Assembly (NCBI RefSeq): GCF_036669915.1
Contig: NC_089323.1
Span: 12,158,328 to 12,222,327, forward strand
DNA length: 64,000 bases
Direction of reading: 5' to 3'
Origin: Pocillopora verrucosa
Lineage: Eukaryota > Cnidaria > Anthozoa > Scleractinia > Pocilloporidae
Shown: in pieces, positions 42,910 to 54,479 of the stretch
How the letters are laid out: each line of letters begins with the position of its first letter
Numbering within the stretch: position 1 is the first letter of the stretch
The notes under the pieces: model-generated
What the model saw: only the letters and a program-made list of their open reading frames with translations
Told to the model about the DNA's origin: nothing
The model's database searches: none
Translations under genes and position numbers: made by a program

Positions 42910-44160
42910 ATATCTGGTTTAATAAATCAGATATGCGGCATGACTCCTTTTCTTCCATCCCCACTCAAAACAAGCAAACACACCTATAGAGGTTCCAGTC
43001 TGGTCTGCAAATGAAAAGGAGGAAGGTAATCAATGCAAAATTAAGCATTACGGTTCTTATTTATAACATTGATTATTGTATACTGATATCAAGAAATTAA
43101 GGTTGCAAGTAGCAGTCAGCTGAGTTATAGTTTGAGTTTTATCAAGTCCATTACTTTGTTAAATTTAGAGTAACCTTGTCTTGAGAGAGGGAAATTGAGG
43201 AGCTGTAATATACTTATCATCAATTAGGGACCACAGAGAAAAATTTATTTATAGAGACTTTTGAAGGAGAGGGGTAAGAAATGTGACAAGCTGGCAGACA
43301 TATACTAGATAAACTTTACTGCTAAATGGGTTACAATATAAAGTGCTCAGTGTTTGGATCAGCTATGGCTCAACTTAAACTTTGCTTTAGCTTCAAGTTT
43401 AATCCTTTGTGGTTTCCTTTCTCTGTGTTTATTTTTCAAGTTATGTTACACAAAAGAACAAAAAAATGACAAGGAATGCTTTTGAATATTAAGAGGCTGG
43501 AATAAGCAAGAAACCAAAACTGAATTTTAAACAGTACAAAGTTAATTTGATCTTCCAATGTTATTTAATTTTAACCATTAATAGAATTTGCTATTTAAAT
43601 TTATCCCCTCCATTTTTCTGGATATTGTGAGCAAAAACAAATAATTATTAGAAAATCCATGGTATACAATGGTTTGATTCACCAATGTGGCAAAGGCCTT
43701 TCACTGTCTATCCATAAAAAGGGAAATAATTTGTAAAATGTAAGACATTCTTCATCTTGAGTGTATACTTATTCATCCATGTGAAATAACAGGTTACTTG
43801 AAATAAATGTGAAAGATTTATAGGATTTTCAGACCCCTGATAACAATTACTGATGTGCTGCTTTATTGCACTTAAAGGTTATGATTTTAGCAGAAATAGT
43901 GGAAGAAATTTCTGGACCTGGAATTTTGTTGCAAATGTCTGTTTAAGTCGTCATCTTTAAAACTCTCCTGTTTCAAGATTACATGATTGCCACACCAGAA
44001 CCTTTTGTATTCTATATTGTGCACCATGTTATGATTATGGTTTCAATAATAAAAGGTGCTGACTCAAGAACTTTGCAAAATATCTCTACATACAAAGAAA
44101 TATATTGTGGTTATGTACTCCAAATAGCAGGTCACATCAGTCTTCTGTAAGGAAGTAGCA
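42910..44160. other. AT-rich transposon interior
   Basis: No supported ORF or splice chain. It probably held further exons that cannot be recognised by eye. Confidence 0.4.
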
Positions 44161-44172
44161 GAAACTGCTATG

Positions 44173-44212
44173 GTGGTTTTGGTGGATGGAGAGAAACATC
44201 CACCAAAACCAC
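44173..44212. repeat. GTGGTTTTGGTGGATG hairpin
   Basis: 16-bp perfect arms with an 8-nt loop. The same GGTTTTGGTGGATG word recurs at 44,403-44,440 and in both inverted end blocks, so it may be a transposase-binding repeat. Confidence 0.8.
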
Positions 44213-45235
44213 TTTATTCTATGTGTTATGAGTTATGATAATCATTATGAACGTTTGGTCGGTCAGCAATTGTGCACCATAAAAAATAATTAGCCAGAGC
44301 ACTAACTGCTAATTATTGGTATAAATCTTTTGTCTCCCTGAACATCTAACAGTGGCTATAGACAAAACTAAAAAATATATTGTTGATGGTTTCGGTCAAA
44401 GTTTTGGTGGATGTTCCCTAATTACATCCACCAAAACTACGTAACATCTGGGCACCTTTTAAATACGTGAAATGTCTGCATAAAATTGCGTAAAATGTTT
44501 CATAATACTACAATCGAACAATAAATTAATACTTACCATCTCTTGAGTAAAAAGTTTTGACGCAGTTTCCCAAACAAATAATATACTAAGGTCATCGGGA
44601 TAAGTCGGCATGTTGTCGTAGCTTCGTAATTTTCATTTAGTATAACAAGTCATGAGTTGTCCATCATTCCATCTCAGTCCCTCTCGACCAAGGTGGTTTT
44701 GGTGGATGGAATCTAATGGTGACCCGTTGAAAACCAGCTGGGTAACCTTGCCTCCTTTTTAAACTGAGCCTCGCCGGGGACCCCACTGTAACTTGGCACC
44801 CATGGTGGTAACATCGAGCGTTTGGAAATGGAGTGTTCAGCCTTGGGCTTTTCTCGTGTACGTTGAGAACCTCTAAATTGACAACTGGCTAAAATGCGTT
44901 CTTTTCATCAAAGTAAGCGGTCAGATAATAAGTGATACGCTGTGGAAGTAAGGTGAGATATTTTTATTAAGAATTTGACGTATTGTTTTATTCCTCAGAG
45001 CGGTCGTAAATATTCCCATACAAACTCTTATAATTCCTTCATGACTATTATTGCGCAAGATGATCATCTCTCAGGTGAAGCGTGGGCCGCCTGTGGACAG
45101 CCTTAACATATATTTGTGACGTCTTTAGGTTCTTTGTGCAATCTCTTGGCTTTCAAGTCAATTAATGCTTTGGCCTGACTTGAAAGATACTGAACCATCC
45201 CCGTTACGAAATTATGCATTGTAACAGAATTTCAC

Positions 45236-45414
45236 CTCTCTTCTCCTCTTCCCCTTCAACTTCCCCTACCGATTCCCTTTCCCCTTCCCCTGCCCCCTTC
45301 CCACCGTCTATAGGGGTTTCCATGGTAAAGTGCTTGGAGAGAGTTTCGAAACCAGCCAACCGCATCTAATTGTTTTCTCACATCGAATAGACGCCATTGA
45401 AATTGTGAAGGACA
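45236..45414 (+). promoter_or_regulatory. Promoter of gene 6 (B-type)
   Basis: CT-rich tract (CCCTACCGATTCCCTTTCCC), GGGGTTTCCATGGTAAAG, TTTCGAAACCAGCCAACCGC, 'TTTTCTCACATCGAATAGAC', TTGAAATTGTGAAGGACA, ATGG. The antisense partner's start is now 5 kb away because of the transposon. Confidence 0.55.
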
Positions 45415-46479
45415 ATGGCCTCCAAGAAATTTTTATGCTTTCTTTTCGTCTGTTCTTTTGCCTTGGGAGGTGCTACCTACTGTACCTTCGGCAGTGATTG
45501 TTCCTACCCTCAGTCCTGTTGTACAGATAAAGTCTGCAGACAGCGTTGTTATGTTTGTTCGTACGACTACCATTGTGGATCGAACGAGCAGTGCTGTACA
45601 AGCAAATGCATCAGTAGTTCGTCTTCTTGTTCAAGTTCCTGTTCGTACGACTACCAATGTGGATTGAGTAAGAAATGCTGTAAAAGCAAATGCATCAGTA
45701 GTTCGTCTTTTTGTTCAAGTTCCTGTTCGTACGACTACCAATGTGGATTGAGTAAGAAATGCTGTAAAAGAAAATGCATTAGTAGTTCGTCCTCTTGTTC
45801 CTGTTCGTACGACTACCAATGTGGATCGAGCAAGAAATGCTGTAATGGCAAATGCATCAGTAGTTCGTCTTCTTGTTCCTGTTCGTACGACTTCCAATGT
45901 GGATTGAGTAAGAAATGCTGTAATGGCAAATGCATCGGTAGTTCGTCATCTTGTTCCTGTTCGCACAACTACCAATGTGACAATGGCGAGCAATGCTGTA
46001 ATAGCAAATGCATTAGTAAATCGTCTTCTTGTAACTGTTCGTCCGACGACCAGTGTGACATTGGAGAGGATTGTTGTGGAGGAGTATGTTCCTCATACTG
46101 TAGTTGGAGTGGTGGAGCTATTGCAGGGGCTGTTATCGGCACGATTATTTTCTTTGCCATCATAACTTCCATTGCATCCTGTTGCTGCTGTGCTTGTTGT
46201 CCTTACTACCGCTACCGTACACGTGGTACTGTGGTCGTCACCGGCCAACAGCGGCAACAACAGATAGTCTCAACCCACATGATGACGACGCAACAAGTAC
46301 ATGCTCTTCCGCCGGTGAACTACAATCAGCCTCCCCTAGCAAGTCACAACCAGCCTCCCCCAGATGGATACGACCAGACTCTTCCGTCTTACTCAAGCTG
46401 TCCACCACCACCAAACCAATATTCTCCACCGCTTAGACAAACTAAAGTGGCGCCTATGCCAGCTGTAGTAGACACCTGA
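45415..46479 (+). CDS. Cys-rich single-pass membrane protein, 8 modules (gene 6)
   Basis: An intronless 354-residue ORF. Signal peptide 1-21 (FALGGAT). Eight Cys modules span about 22-234. Modules 2 and 3 carry a two-residue spacer insertion (84-bp units with CSSSCSYDYQCG), a variant seen only in this copy. Module 7 has SHNYQC instead of SYDYQC, so the conserved Asp is lost. The last module ends SYCSWSGG. Helix about 235-256, then SCCCCACCPYYRYR. In the tail the usual PPPY has become QTLPSYSSCP, so no PPxY is seen in this copy. A TGA also truncates the last 9 or so residues (PAVVDT-stop instead of AVNTEQPNE.). AATAAA at 46,548. Probably expressible, but with altered WW-binding capacity. Confidence 0.85.
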   Translation: MASKKFLCFLFVCSFALGGATYCTFGSDCSYPQSCCTDKVCRQRCYVCSYDYHCGSNEQCCTSKCISSSSSCSSSCSYDYQCGLSKKCCKSKCISSSSFCSSSCSYDYQCGLSKKCCKRKCISSSSSCSCSYDYQCGSSKKCCNGKCISSSSSCSCSYDFQCGLSKKCCNGKCIGSSSSCSCSHNYQCDNGEQCCNSKCISKSSSCNCSSDDQCDIGEDCCGGVCSSYCSWSGGAIAGAVIGTIIFFAIITSIASCCCCACCPYYRYRTRGTVVVTGQQRQQQIVSTHMMTTQQVHALPPVNYNQPPLASHNQPPPDGYDQTLPSYSSCPPPPNQYSPPLRQTKVAPMPAVVDT

Positions 46480-47169
46480 CAACCGAACGAAATGTTATTA
46501 AAGTAACCTACAAGGCAAGTTTTGCAAGCAGATCACCGTTGCGGTGAAATAAATACCTTTGATTTATATTTTCCATTTAAACAGATGTAAACGTAGTAAA
46601 GTTACAAAACGTTGTGTAAGATTTTCTAAGGATAGTTTTAGAAGTCTAAGTTAGGGAATAGGTTCTCTAATCTTAAATGAAATTATATTAATCTTCGTCA
46701 TGATATGCACGCTGTATATTTGCAAATTCGACCTATTTCACCATCGTCGTTCAAAGAAAAACAAAAAGTACCACAGATTTCTTGTGGAGAGGATTTTTGT
46801 TGGAGATAGATGAGTCCGGTCATTAGCATTGATTTTCCAGAATGAATTTTGTATTCTTAGAATTGTAGTTTCACGAATGTCAATCGTGTCGTATAGCAGT
46901 CAAAACGATAATCTTGGTAATAGAATGACAAAGGTTAAAAGTTGGTATTATGAGCTAGGTTGGATCATCCAACCGAGCTCATAATGCTCATAACTGATTT
47001 GCTTTATTTCAGCTGTTACCTTATTTACAGACGTGATTAATTACTTTTTTCATTTTCTATTTTTAGTTGATCAAATCTTTAGCAGATCCTTCGACAGCAA
47101 ATGCTCTGTCGATTTCGAGCAGTACTTGCATTTGTGTGTTGTCACAATTTTTTTGAAAAATCAATTTTT

Positions 47170-47500
47170 GTTAGTCCGCTTTCGTGTGTAAGATTCAGTT
47201 TGATATGCAAATAACCGGTTCGCAAATGAATTTTACTTCGGATGTTCCGAAGTTTTACTTTGTGCCTGTAAGCGTGGCGAAAATTTCATCTGAGCGATTT
47301 CTTGAGAAAGTGACTTTTGAGACTTACCAGGTGAAAACATTTGTATACGGTTACAACTTTGCTTCCAGAATTAAACCTGATCGTGCATTTTTCGCGGAAG
47401 CTTTTCTACGATAAAACCTGATGAAGGAGACATTAATCATCTAAAAGAAACCGATTAAATCCCGATTTTGTCCTTCAATAAGTGGACCTTGTATTTGGCG
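47170..47500 (+). repeat. 3' module copy after gene 6
   Basis: Open for 76 codons (47,184-47,414): MQITGSQMNFTSDVPKFYFV ... FVYGYNFASRIKPDRAFFAE and AFLR. Same C-terminal frame as the 37.0 kb copy. Confidence 0.8.
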
Positions 47501-48149
47501 GACATCTTCATCATGTTCATTTGGCAGATGCAGACACTATTTGAAGCGGGGCTTTGTGAGACCTAAAACGTGCTACAAGCAGTTGGTTTTACTATGCTAG
47601 GTTGGCAGTGAAGAATGCAGTTTCGACAATTGCAAGTTCGCTCGTATCAGAGAAATAAAATACAACGAAAACTGTGATGTTTTACAGTCATAGTCATGAG
47701 GTTCGCGTGATGTAATTACCATAATCATAACAGAGCCGGATGCGTCGACGTTGATAAGACGTTGAGAAAGGTCAGAAAGAATGTTGAATACCAAACTACA
47801 CTGTAAAATTGAAAGAGAAACGTTTTTAATCTGCCTCCAGCCCTATAATTGTCCATGAAATTGTACAATCATTACTGTTGATCTAGGTTTGGATATAACT
47901 GAAGGCAAACGCATAGCTTAGTTTCATTCATAATAATCTTTCAGTCTGCACTTCCCCCGTCGAGTGGCTGGCTTTTACTACAACCTAACTCCTACAATAA
48001 TACGGATTACTTGACTACTATAAATGTTTCGAAATCAAATTGAATTAATTTATATCGCTTTGTTATTCAACCATTACAACTGAAGGATAAACTGGACGCT
48101 TAGAGGCGTTACCCCGGCTTATGTGTGACACAGAAAGAGCATCTTTGAA
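47501..48149. other. B-unit hinge region
   Basis: Blocks shared with 53.6-54.1 and 62.6-63.1 kb. No gene supported. Confidence 0.45.
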
Positions 48150-48520
48150 TATCAAAAATTCAAGCTTGAAGAAAGTGAATGTGGCCTTTGTTATCAGATA
48201 GAAATAGAATGTTTGAAACATATTATCTATCTGCAAATCTATATACCAAAAATCGGCAAATTTTCACCCTCAAAAACATGCATATCCGCTGCTTTTTTCA
48301 CATTTGTTGCCTGACATGGCATACCTTTTATCTCTTTCAATTAACATTAGGATTTACTGGTATGCTAATTCAAAGGAAACGGAAATCAAGGGTTTATTAG
48401 GTCAATTTTACAAAGATAGTCAAATATCCTGTATACTATGTTTGTTTCGAGGTCTCCCGTATCCTTGTAAAACTAAATTCCGCCCAGTATTGTACATGCT
48501 TAATGTTTTCTTGGAATCCT
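48150..48520 (+). repeat. Duplicated block shared with 57.9 kb
   Basis: 'GAATGTGGCCTTTGTTATCA', 'GAATGTTTGAAACATATTAT', 'AAAGATAGTCAAATATCCTG' and 'GTTTGTTTCGAGGTCTC' are repeated in order at 57,905-58,205. A 72-codon plus frame here is not open in the sister copy. Probably a dispersed repeat. Confidence 0.7.
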
Positions 48521-48649
48521 AATAATCACAAAAACCGTGGACAAAGCGTTAGGAATACCCAAGGCCGAAAATAAAATAGAGGTGAAATAGTCAGTCAACA
48601 AATGAATAGTGCAAGCTTTATTGAAACGCTAAAAATGATCAATATAACA

Positions 48650-48945
48650 GCATAAACATTAACCGAGTTTAGATACTTGATGGTACAGTTTACTCAAATT
48701 TGTGCAAGTAATCTATAGAAATTTCAATTGACATGTGGATCCAATCATTAATTACACTTATCATAAAAGAATACACATAAACCGAGCCTAGATGCTTGAG
48801 GGTGTAGGGTAATTATATCTGTGCAGGATTATTTTTATCTATATAAATTTCAAATGACATGTTCATGACGAGTTCAATAATTAATTTCTCGTATCATAAC
48901 AACATAAACATTAACGGAGCTTAAAACCTTGAAGGTATTGTAAAG
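48650..48945. repeat. ~125-bp tandem repeat, ~2.4 units
   Basis: ATAAAC...CCGAG.TTAGAT.CTTGA anchors at about 48,650, 48,775 and 48,903. Units share 'AATTTCAATTGACATGT'-like words. Confidence 0.7.
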
Positions 48946-50107
48946 GTATGATGATACATTACACCTCATTAAAATAAGCGGTATAAGCTTAAGGTATTAT
49001 AGTGATATAATCAAAAGGCTAGCTGGTGATAGTTGAACAAACGATAGTCTGTTGAAGAAACTGTTTAACGTCGTTAAGAAAAACAATACAACTAATAAAA
49101 AATTAATCCTTATTGTCACCGATATAAGTCCAAGGTTTCTTGGTTCTGTTAACGCATTAAATGAAAAATTCAAATATGGCGTTCATGTTCCTTGGAATAT
49201 TTTCTCTGACTTTTTCCTCAGAGCATTCCTCAGTGAAGTCCCTTCTTATTAAACAGTCGGTATTTGTTCGTTTGTGCAAGCGTGCTCGAGTAATTTTGAG
49301 GTCGTTTGAGTATCTTTGGCATTGTTTTTGACATTGCCCTTAGCATTGTTTTGAGTAATTTTGGCATTGTTATGGCATTTCTTTGGTTGGCGGAACGACC
49401 CGTTTTGAAGCTGACGCTCGATATCTTTTAGTATGGGTCTACCGCGAATGGCGTGTGCGTTTGTAAGTACTTTAAGCGTTCCAGAAGGGAAGCAATTATT
49501 CATGATTTTCAATAAAGCTTCGCACCACCAGAGGCAGAGAGCAAAGAGACCTAGGAAGAGCAAACCAAGTCCCAAGTTTTATCGTCAGCCACCCCGGTTT
49601 CACGGTTGCTTCGCTTTCATACTTGCAAAGGAATACCGCAGACCCTCCAGCAATGCAGGCTTACACACTGTCGACGTTGTCGATAGATGGATAGAAAGGA
49701 CACTGAAACCTAGACTCAGCCTACCTGCATAGCCCGAGTAATAAGACTGAAGGATTGTTAGGGATTTTAAATAGAATTATCATTCAGCTAAAACAGAGAA
49801 AAACAAACGAGCAAATAAGGGCAGCTTGATCTCCAAGTAATATTTATTTGTCTTACAGGAGCCTATAACCACGAAGTGCTGCCGCTTATGAGAGCCTCGT
49901 AATGAATTGGTGGGCTAATGCACGGAGGAACTTTTATCATATATAAAAGACTATTTTTATTTTTTTGGAATGACCTACGGGGTTAACAGAATGCTGGTGT
50001 CGGTTTTCTTTGACAGCTTGGAGAAATGATATTACCAAAGCCACTGAATCCGGAACTTTCGGTTTTGAAAGGTATTGAACCATACTCGTTACGAGATTAT
50101 GCATGGT
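48946..50107. other. Transposon-derived spacer
   Basis: Includes the minus-strand NAHAIRGRPILKDIERQLQN segment (49,390-49,470) shared with 15,975-16,050 and a basic plus ORF at 49,433-49,732. No identified gene. Confidence 0.4.
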
Positions 50108-50308
50108 AACAGCATTTCTCCCTTTTCCCTTCAACTTACCTTACCGATTCCCTTTCCCCTTCCCCTGTCCCTTTCCCACCATCCATCACCCCTTTGGGGG
50201 TTTCCATGGTTAAGTATCTGGAGAGAATTTGAAAATCAGCCAACCGCATCTAATTCATCTAATTATTTCCTCACATCGAACACACGCCATTGAAATTGTG
50301 AAAGGATA
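50108..50308 (+). promoter_or_regulatory. Promoter of broken gene 7
   Basis: CT-rich tract 'CCTTACCGATTCCCTTTCCC' and B-type blocks to TTGAAATTGTGAAAGGATA before ATGG. Confidence 0.5.
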
Positions 50309-50412
50309 ATGGTTCTAACGAACTTTCATGTCTTCTTTTCGTCTGTTTCTTTGCCTTGGGAGGTGCTACCTACTGTAACTACGACAGTGATTGTTTCATT
50401 GGTAAGAACTGT
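50309..50412 (+). pseudogene. Cys-rich family 5' stub (gene 7)
   Basis: ATGG.TTCTAACGAACTTTCATG lacks one base relative to ATGGCTTCTAAGGAACTT, so the frame is lost at once. Signal-peptide and module-1 DNA (TGTAACTACGACAGTGATTG) continue to GTAAGAACTGTT at about 50,412, then unrelated sequence follows. Confidence 0.85.
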
Positions 50413-50830
50413 TTATAACGTAGCGCGCGTGCTTGCCCTATATAAGTCCTATCGAACCGCTATGAACAAAATCTTTATTTACGCACGGGCGTGCGTAAAT
50501 AAGATGACGTGAGCATTTTGTTGCAAGTTTTCTCCGATTGCACCATGCACGGCAGCGTAAACATTATTTTGAACAATTAAAACTCTTGATAACTTCGGGT
50601 CTTAGACTTTCAAAACATTTTCCAGTGACACTTGAGTTCATTTAGATTTTTGATTTTAGCATTTTCCCCTTAAATTTTGAGCTTTTAATTCACAGTTATC
50701 GGTTAACTGGATCAAATGTTCTCGCTCAAACCATAGTATAAAATGTGGCATATTTTTGACCAGCCAATAGGGACGTTTTTTTCCTTTTGTTGTGCGTTGT
50801 GAGAATTTTGCACACTATCCGGCACAATAA
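50413..50830. other. Foreign sequence replacing gene 7 body
   Basis: Contains a 12-bp-arm hairpin (TTATTTACGCAC / GTGCGTAAATAA, 50,475-50,502). No ORF. The family 3' flank resumes at about 50,831 (GTTTAAGTTAGGGAATAGGT). Confidence 0.6.
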
Positions 50831-51246
50831 AAGGTTTAAGTTAGGGAATAGGTTCTCTCATCTTAAATTAACTTACACTAATCTTAGCCGGCAGGATCTG
50901 CACGCTGTACATTTGCAAATGTGACCATCTATTTCGCCTTTGAGGTTCAAAGAAAAACAAAAGCTAGAGACAGATTTCTTCTGGAGACAGATGAGTCTGG
51001 TTATTTGCGTTAATTTTCCATAATGAATATTGTATTCTTAGAAATATAGTTACACTTAATCATGCATTTGTCGCGAAAGCTTTTCTACGATGAAACCTGA
51101 TGAAGGAGACATTAATCAACTAAAACAAGCCGGTTAAATCCCGATTTTGTCCTGCCATATTCAGTCTAAAAGGGCCTTGTATTTGGCGGACATCTTCATC
51201 ATATTGATAGATGCAGACACTATTCGAAATTAAAATTCAAGTTGGG
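50831..51246 (+). repeat. Shortened 3' flank fused to next 5' leader
   Basis: The 3' flank of gene 7, with an internal deletion, runs to 'AATTCAAGTTGGGC' and then changes directly to 'CAACCGCATCTAATTCATCT', the leader of gene 8. This is a tandem-duplication or unequal-crossover breakpoint. Confidence 0.8.
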
Positions 51247-51315
51247 CCAACCGCATCTAATTCATCTAATTATTTCCTCACATCGAACACACGCAATTGA
51301 AATTGTGAGAAGACA

Positions 51316-52197
51316 ATGGCTTCTAAGGAACTTTAATGTCTTCTTTTCGTCTGTTTCTTTGCCTTGGGAGGTACTACCTACTGTAACTACGACAGTGATT
51401 GTTCCATTGATAAGAAATGTTGTGCCTATAATGTTTGCAGACGGCAATGTTCTACCTGTTCGTATGACTACCAATGTAGATCGAACAAACAATGTTGTAT
51501 AATAGCATATGTATCAGTAGTTTCTCTTCTTGTTCCTGTTCGTACGACAACCAATGTGGATGGGGCAAGAAATGCTGTAATAAAAAATGCATTAGTAGTT
51601 CGTCTTCTTGTTCCTGTTCATACGACCACCAATGTGACAGTGGCGAGCAATGCTGTAATAGCAAATGCATCAGTAAATCGTCTTCTTGTTCCTGCACGTA
51701 CGACTACGAATGTGACATTGGAGAGGATTGTTGTGAGGGAGTTTGTTCCTCATACTGTGGTTGGAGCGGTGGAGCTATTGCAGGCGCTTTTATCGGCACG
51801 ATTATCTTCTTGGCCATCATCATTTCCATCGTATCCTGCTGCTGCTGTGCTTGTTGTCCGTCCTACCGCTATCGTACACCCGGTACTGTGGTCGTCACCG
51901 GCCAACCGCAACAACAAATGGTCTCAACCCACATGATGACGACGCAACAAGTACATGCTCCTCCGCCGTTGAACTACAACCCGCCTTCTCCAGATGGATA
52001 CAACCAGCCTCCTCCAACAGGTTACAGCCAGTCTCCTCCAGCTGGTTACCACAAGCATCCTCCAGGTTTCAATCAGGCTCCTCCGCCTCACTCAAGCTGT
52101 CCACCACTAACAAACTAATATGCTCCAGCGCCTGGGATAAGCGAAAGCGGCGCCGATGCCAGCAGCAGTAAACACCGAACAACCGAATGAGATGTAA
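51316..52197 (+). pseudogene. Cys-rich family pseudogene (gene 8)
   Basis: ATGGCTTCTAAGGAACTT is followed by TAA because of a small change in TTTTATGC. Module 1 (CNYDSDCSIDKKCCAYNVCR) is readable in a later frame. A 2-bp gain in module 2 (TGTTGTATAATAGC) shifts again. From 51,492 the frame is open through three or more modules, the helix (GGAIAGAFIGTIIFLAIIIS) and tail, ending at TAA where CAATAT has become TAATAT (about 52,117). It lacks the upstream CT-rich promoter because of the fusion at 51,246. Not functional as is. Confidence 0.9.
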
Positions 52198-52714
52198 TTA
52201 TAGTAACTTGCAAGGGAACTTCTCCAAGCACATCACTGTTCCGGTGAAATAATAAGTACTTTTGGTTTATAGTTTCCATTTACATGGATATAAACGTAGT
52301 CAAGTTACTAAATGTTATCCGTGTATTTTTTTTTAAGGATAGTTTTAAAGGTTTAAGTTAAGGAATAGGTTCTCTCATCTTAAATTATCTTACACTAATC
52401 TTAGCCGGCAGGATCTGCACGCCATACATTTGCAAATTTGACCATCTATTTCGCCTTTGAGGTTCAAAGAAAAACAAAAGCTAGAGACAGATTTCTTCTG
52501 GAGAGAGATGAGTCTGGTTATTTGCATTAATTTTCCACAATGAATATTGTATTCTTAGAAATGTAGTTACACTTTTAGTGTCATATTAAACCCATCTGGC
52601 TGTATTTAACCCAGTCTATGCTTCAGTCGACAGTTTTCAAGGTACTTATGAAATTTTCAAGATTGCCAATGTCGATCGTGTCGTGTAGCGGTTAAATGGA
52701 TGATCTTTGTAGTA

Positions 52715-53060
52715 AGGTCCAGTTTTTTATGCAGGTAACCGGTTCGCAAGTGAATTTTACATCAGATATTCCGAACTTTTTCTTTGCGCTTGTAAACATG
52801 ACTTATATTTGATCTCAGCGATTTGTTGAGAAATTGGCGTTTGGGCGATTTACTTTCATCAACACTGACGAGATCTTTCGAGAGATCAACCGGGTGAAAA
52901 CATACGTACACGGTTACAAATTTTTGCTTTCAGTATTAAACCTAATCATGCAATTGTCGGAAAGCTTTTTTATGATGAAACCTGATGAGGGAGACATTAA
53001 TGAGCTAAAAGAAACCGGCTAAATCACGAATTTTTCCTGCCGTATTATTCTAAAAGGACG
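52715..53060 (+). repeat. 3' module copy after gene 8
   Basis: GTAACCGGTTCGCAAGTGAA and 'GATGAGGGAGACATTAATGA'. A longer frame here (52,834-53,022) reads through to MMKPDEGDINELKETG. Confidence 0.75.
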
Positions 53061-53349
53061 TTGTAGTAGGCGGACATCTTCATCATATTAGTAGATGCAG
53101 ACACAATTTGAAATTAACATTCAAGTTGGGCTTTGTGAGACCCTTAACCTGCTAGAAGCAGATGGTTTTATTAAGTTGGGTTGGCAATGAAGAAAGAGGT
53201 TTTGACAATTGCAAGTTCGCTCTTATCAGAGAAGCTAATGCAAGGAAAACTGCGGTTTTTTACTATCATAGTCCTGAGGTTCGCGTGATTTAGTTACCAT
53301 AGTCTCTACAGAGCCGGATGTGTTGACGTTGATTTAACAAATAGAGAGG

Positions 53350-53470
53350 CCTTGACTGTGCGCTGTTCTGTTGTAAAGCACGCAGCAAGCGACTAGAGCA
53401 CGAAAGAAGTATAGGGAGAAACACTCAACTACGTTTCGTGTTTCTCCCCACCTCCTGAGAGCTCTACCAT
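53350..53470. repeat. Truncated hairpin element
   Basis: Left arm of the TTGACTGTGCTCTG element followed by the start of the right arm (TTTCTCCCCACCTCCTGAGA), then a break into the hinge block. Confidence 0.7.
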
Positions 53471-54479
53471 CGGAAAGGATATCAAAGCAAGATCTTAGTT
53501 GTTTACTCGTTGGGTGGCCGATATAATTTCTGAGGCTTGCTACACTGCGAAGACCGGAGATCGCCATGATGAGACAGCCGGGATGGACCATAGATGGTTT
53601 TACTGAATTGGGTTGGCAGTGAAGAAAGAGGTTTCGACAGTTGCAATTTCACTCTTATTAGAGAAGTAAAATGCAAAGAAAACGGCAATGTTCTACAATC
53701 ATAGTTGTGAGTTTCGTGTAATGTAATTACATTAATCATAATAGAGCCGGATATGTAAACGTTGATAAGACCGTTGAGAAAGGTCAGAAAGCATTTTGAA
53801 TTTGCCTCCAGCCTTATAATTGCCCGGGAAATAAATAAAACCCTTACTTTTGATCTAATTTGCGTTAGAACTGAAGGCAAACGCATAGCTTTGAGTTGAA
53901 TTAATTGCACCTTCTCCGGCGAGTGGCTGGCATTTACATTTCGCGCACTTTGCCTGTAAATTTGGCTGAAAACTTTAGATCTCAGATAAGCTCTCCCCTC
54001 CGGGCTTCCATGTTCTTAGAGATATAATTCTAATTGGAAAGCGTTTACTCCTAGCTACAACCTGACTCCTACAATAATGCGGATTACTTGACTACTATAA
54101 ATGTTTCGAAATCGCTCTGAGTTAATTTGTATCGTTTTGTTATTAAATCATTACAAGTATAAATAAGACTGAAGGTAACTTATTAAGAACTTTTTAGGAA
54201 TTTTAAATAGAATTTTAAGGTAGCTAAAACAAGAAAAAAAACGAACAAAAAAGCAAATAGGGAGAGCTTGATCTCCGAAATGAGCGGGAACGAGGCGAAA
54301 AGATCGCGTAAGAGGAGCCTTTAGCCACGAAGTGCTGCCGCTTATGAGAGCTTCTTAATAACATGGTAATGAGGTTTAGGAAGACGTATGCACGGAGGGG
54401 CTTTTATCATTTATGAATGACTATCTATACCGACACAGCACCACAGTTTCTTTAAAAACTTACCCCCTTAATTCATTAG
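53471..54479. other. B-unit hinge region
   Basis: Matches 38.27-39.0 kb in block order. No gene supported. It ends in a pyrimidine-containing stretch and TTCATTAG, which could be a splice acceptor for the following exon. Confidence 0.45.

Larger units (their letters stand above)
40453..45095. mobile_element. 4,643-bp DNA transposon with CaRF-like gene
   Basis: Flanked by 7-bp direct repeats GACAGCC (40,446-40,452 and 45,096-45,102). The ends are inverted: CACAGGCG.CCCA.GCT... with GATGATCATCTTGCGCAATA at the left, and its inverse at 45,034-45,095. A second inverted block, GATTCCATCCACCAAAACCA..GTCGAGAGGGACTGAGATGG, lies at 40,552-40,605 and 44,668-44,712. The insertion splits the antisense-gene/promoter interval that is continuous in the 55.8 and 59.2 kb copies. 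Long complex termini, a 7-9 bp duplication and a CaRF/FAR1-like DNA-binding exon favour a Mutator-like element, but no DDE catalytic domain was found; hAT is an alternative. Confidence 0.75.
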
